Source: an uncultured Selenomonadaceae bacterium (GTDB lineage: Bacteria; Bacillota; Negativicutes; Selenomonadales; Selenomonadaceae). Taken from it: a DNA stretch of 7,262 bases. The stretch lies in contig CAJOQC010000090.1 in the NCBI GenBank assembly GCA_905236785.1, forward strand, positions 1-7,262. Reading direction: 5' to 3'. Below are positions 6,420 to 7,262 of this stretch, piece after piece (positions within the stretch are counted from its first letter, which is position 1; every line of letters starts with the position of its first letter). The translations under genes and the position numbers were made by a program. A model generated the notes under the pieces. It did no database searches, was not told the DNA's origin, and saw nothing but the letters and a program-made list of their open reading frames with translations.

Positions 6420-7156
6420 AAATTTTACTGACCAACGATGACGGAATAGAGGCGGCGGGCATCAAAGCTCTGATTAAAATTTTTGCCGAAAATCATGAGG
6501 TTTACGTTTGCGCGCCTCTTAGCGAGCAAAGCGGGATGTCCCATGCGCTAACGGTACGGCGGCGCATGGAATTTAGGCGACGGAGCGATATTGAAAAGCT
6601 GGGCGCAACAGCGGCATGGTGCGTAGACGGAACACCTGCGGACTGCGTAAAATCCTTTTTGGAAAGTATCTGCGCCGATGAAAAATTTGCCGCTGTGGTT
6701 TCGGGTATTAACAGCGGTCATAATTTGGCTACGGACGTTATCTATTCCGGCACGGTGGGCGCGGCGCGGGAAGGATTTATGCATGGCGTGAATGCTTTTG
6801 CGCTATCCTGCGCTTACGATTCCAAAATCACTTTTGACGAAGCCGCCGTCGTAGGCGCGGAATATATAACGGATGCTTTGGCTTCTTCTGCGGATGCGCC
6901 GATTTTTCTTAATATCAATTTCCCTTGGGAATTTGCCAACGGCAAGGCTAAACGCGCAAACACGGTTTTGGGGCGTCGCGATTACTTAAACGCTTACAGA
7001 GTGGAAAGCGATGCTGACGGCAAAACATATTTTAGTGTACATGGTACAGCTTATGATTTTGATGATGGCGAGCATACGGATGTTTTTGCGGTTAAACAGG
7101 GGCGCGTGTCCGTAACGTCCCTTACCGCAGACATGAAAAAGTATTTGATACGATAG
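6416..7156 (+). CDS. surE: 5'/3'-nucleotidase SurE
   Basis: Metal-dependent cytosolic phosphatase that dephosphorylates nucleoside 5'- and 3'-monophosphates (and short polyphosphate in some species), linked to stationary-phase survival. The 246 residues match the family length. Metal ligands are complete: Asp8 and Asp9 in LLTNDDGIEAAGI, Ser39 in SEQSGMSHALT, and Asn99 in VSGINSGHNLATD. Further signatures are VDGTPADCV (70-78) and IYSGTVGAAREG (109-120), and the end reads TDVFAVKQGRVSVTSL (221-236). The ATG overlaps the upstream TGA (ATGA), with GGAGG at 6404-6408 at a 7-nt spacing, so translation is probably coupled to the YnbB-like gene. The TAG stop is followed in the same frame by a PhzF-like sequence with no stop visible before the window edge. 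Confidence 0.97.
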   Translation: MKILLTNDDGIEAAGIKALIKIFAENHEVYVCAPLSEQSGMSHALTVRRRMEFRRRSDIEKLGATAAWCVDGTPADCVKSFLESICADEKFAAVVSGINSGHNLATDVIYSGTVGAAREGFMHGVNAFALSCAYDSKITFDEAAVVGAEYITDALASSADAPIFLNINFPWEFANGKAKRANTVLGRRDYLNAYRVESDADGKTYFSVHGTAYDFDDGEHTDVFAVKQGRVSVTSLTADMKKYLIR

Positions 7157-7157
7157 C

Positions 7158-7171
7158 GAGGCGAAAAACTG
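7158..7171 (+). promoter_or_regulatory. Ribosome site and apparent CTG start of the phzF-like gene
   Basis: GAGG at 7158-7161 is followed after 7 nt by CTG (7169-7171), exactly where PhzF homologues have their initial Met (Met-Lys-Gln-Tyr). Between the surE stop and the conserved residues the frame reads TAG CGA GGC GAA AAA CTG AAA CAA, so no ATG, GTG or TTG is available. The ATG at 7179 is out of frame. Confidence 0.5.
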
Positions 7172-7262
7172 AAACAATATGTTGATGCTTTTACCGACAA
7201 ATATTTTGTCGGTAACCCGGCAACGGTGTGCGTAATGAACGGATGGCCAAACAAGGGAAGAA
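7169..7262 (+). CDS. PhzF-family isomerase/epimerase, N-terminal fragment
   Basis: Only the first 31 codons are in the window. They read (M)KQYVDAFTDKYFVGNP followed by ATVCVMNGWPNKGR, which matches the conserved N-terminus of the PhzF / diaminopimelate-epimerase-fold proteins (VDAFTDKxFxGNPAAVC). PhzF itself isomerises a phenazine precursor, but most members, including the many Firmicutes ones, have no known substrate. The catalytic glutamate, which lies further on, is outside the window. The gene starts 12 nt after surE, in the same frame, and is presumably the next cistron of the operon. The start codon appears to be CTG; a sequencing error, or readthrough of the surE TAG giving a fusion, are the alternatives. 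A perfect 11-bp hairpin overlaps codons 8-16. Confidence 0.85.
   Translation, partial: MKQYVDAFTDKYFVGNPATVCVMNGWPNKGR
7191..7215 (+). repeat. Perfect 11-bp inverted repeat inside the phzF-like gene
   Basis: TTACCGACAAA and TTTGTCGGTAA flank a 3-nt loop (TAT, 7202-7204). The stem begins 19 nt after the apparent CTG start codon. The encoded residues TDKYFVGN are family-conserved in part, so some of the symmetry is constrained by protein sequence. There is no trailing U-run. It could slow ribosomes and favour the weak start, or act as a DNA-binding site. Confidence 0.7.

Overview
The window looks like a chromosomal stretch of a Firmicutes/Clostridia-type bacterium. This is an inference from gene content (a short zinc-dependent class I mannose-6-phosphate isomerase, a DeoR-family regulator, an LTA-synthase-like sulfatase-fold protein and a YnbB-type 'aluminium resistance' PLP enzyme), from strong Shine-Dalgarno sites and sigma-A-like promoter boxes, and from the use of non-ATG starts. 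No phage, transposase, CRISPR, rRNA or tRNA sequence was recognised, and no rho-independent terminator lies between the genes.

Layout. Positions 1-885 (minus) hold manA, cut at its 3' end by the window edge. Positions 886-1347 are a divergent intergenic region of about 460 bases. It contains a good promoter and a roughly 185-nt leader for manA, a palindrome-rich block at 1102-1290 with a possible 21-codon ORF, and a weak plus-strand promoter with an operator-like palindrome. From about 1348 to the right edge runs one tightly packed plus-strand operon: an AI-2E-family membrane transporter, a DeoR-family regulator, an LTA synthase/phosphoethanolamine transferase-like membrane enzyme, a YnbB-like PLP enzyme, surE, and the first 31 codons of a PhzF-family isomerase/epimerase. 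Junctions are 1-17 nt gaps or 4-base ATGA overlaps, so co-transcription and translational coupling are likely.

How it may work together. The DeoR family normally senses phosphorylated sugars, and this member lies opposite manA, so control of both the operon and manA is reasonable but unproven. The other genes are a mix of envelope functions (transporter, LtaS-like enzyme) and small-molecule metabolism or housekeeping (YnbB-like, SurE, PhzF). They do not form a recognised pathway.

Most notable points: (a) the phzF-like gene has no ATG, GTG or TTG start where homology requires one; it has a CTG with a good Shine-Dalgarno site and lies in the same frame as surE, separated only by surE's TAG; (b) a perfect 11-bp hairpin sits just inside that gene; (c) the structured intergenic block with its small ORF looks like a dispersed element; (d) the YnbB-like gene almost certainly starts at a TTG. 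I found no convincing wholly new defence or mobile system.
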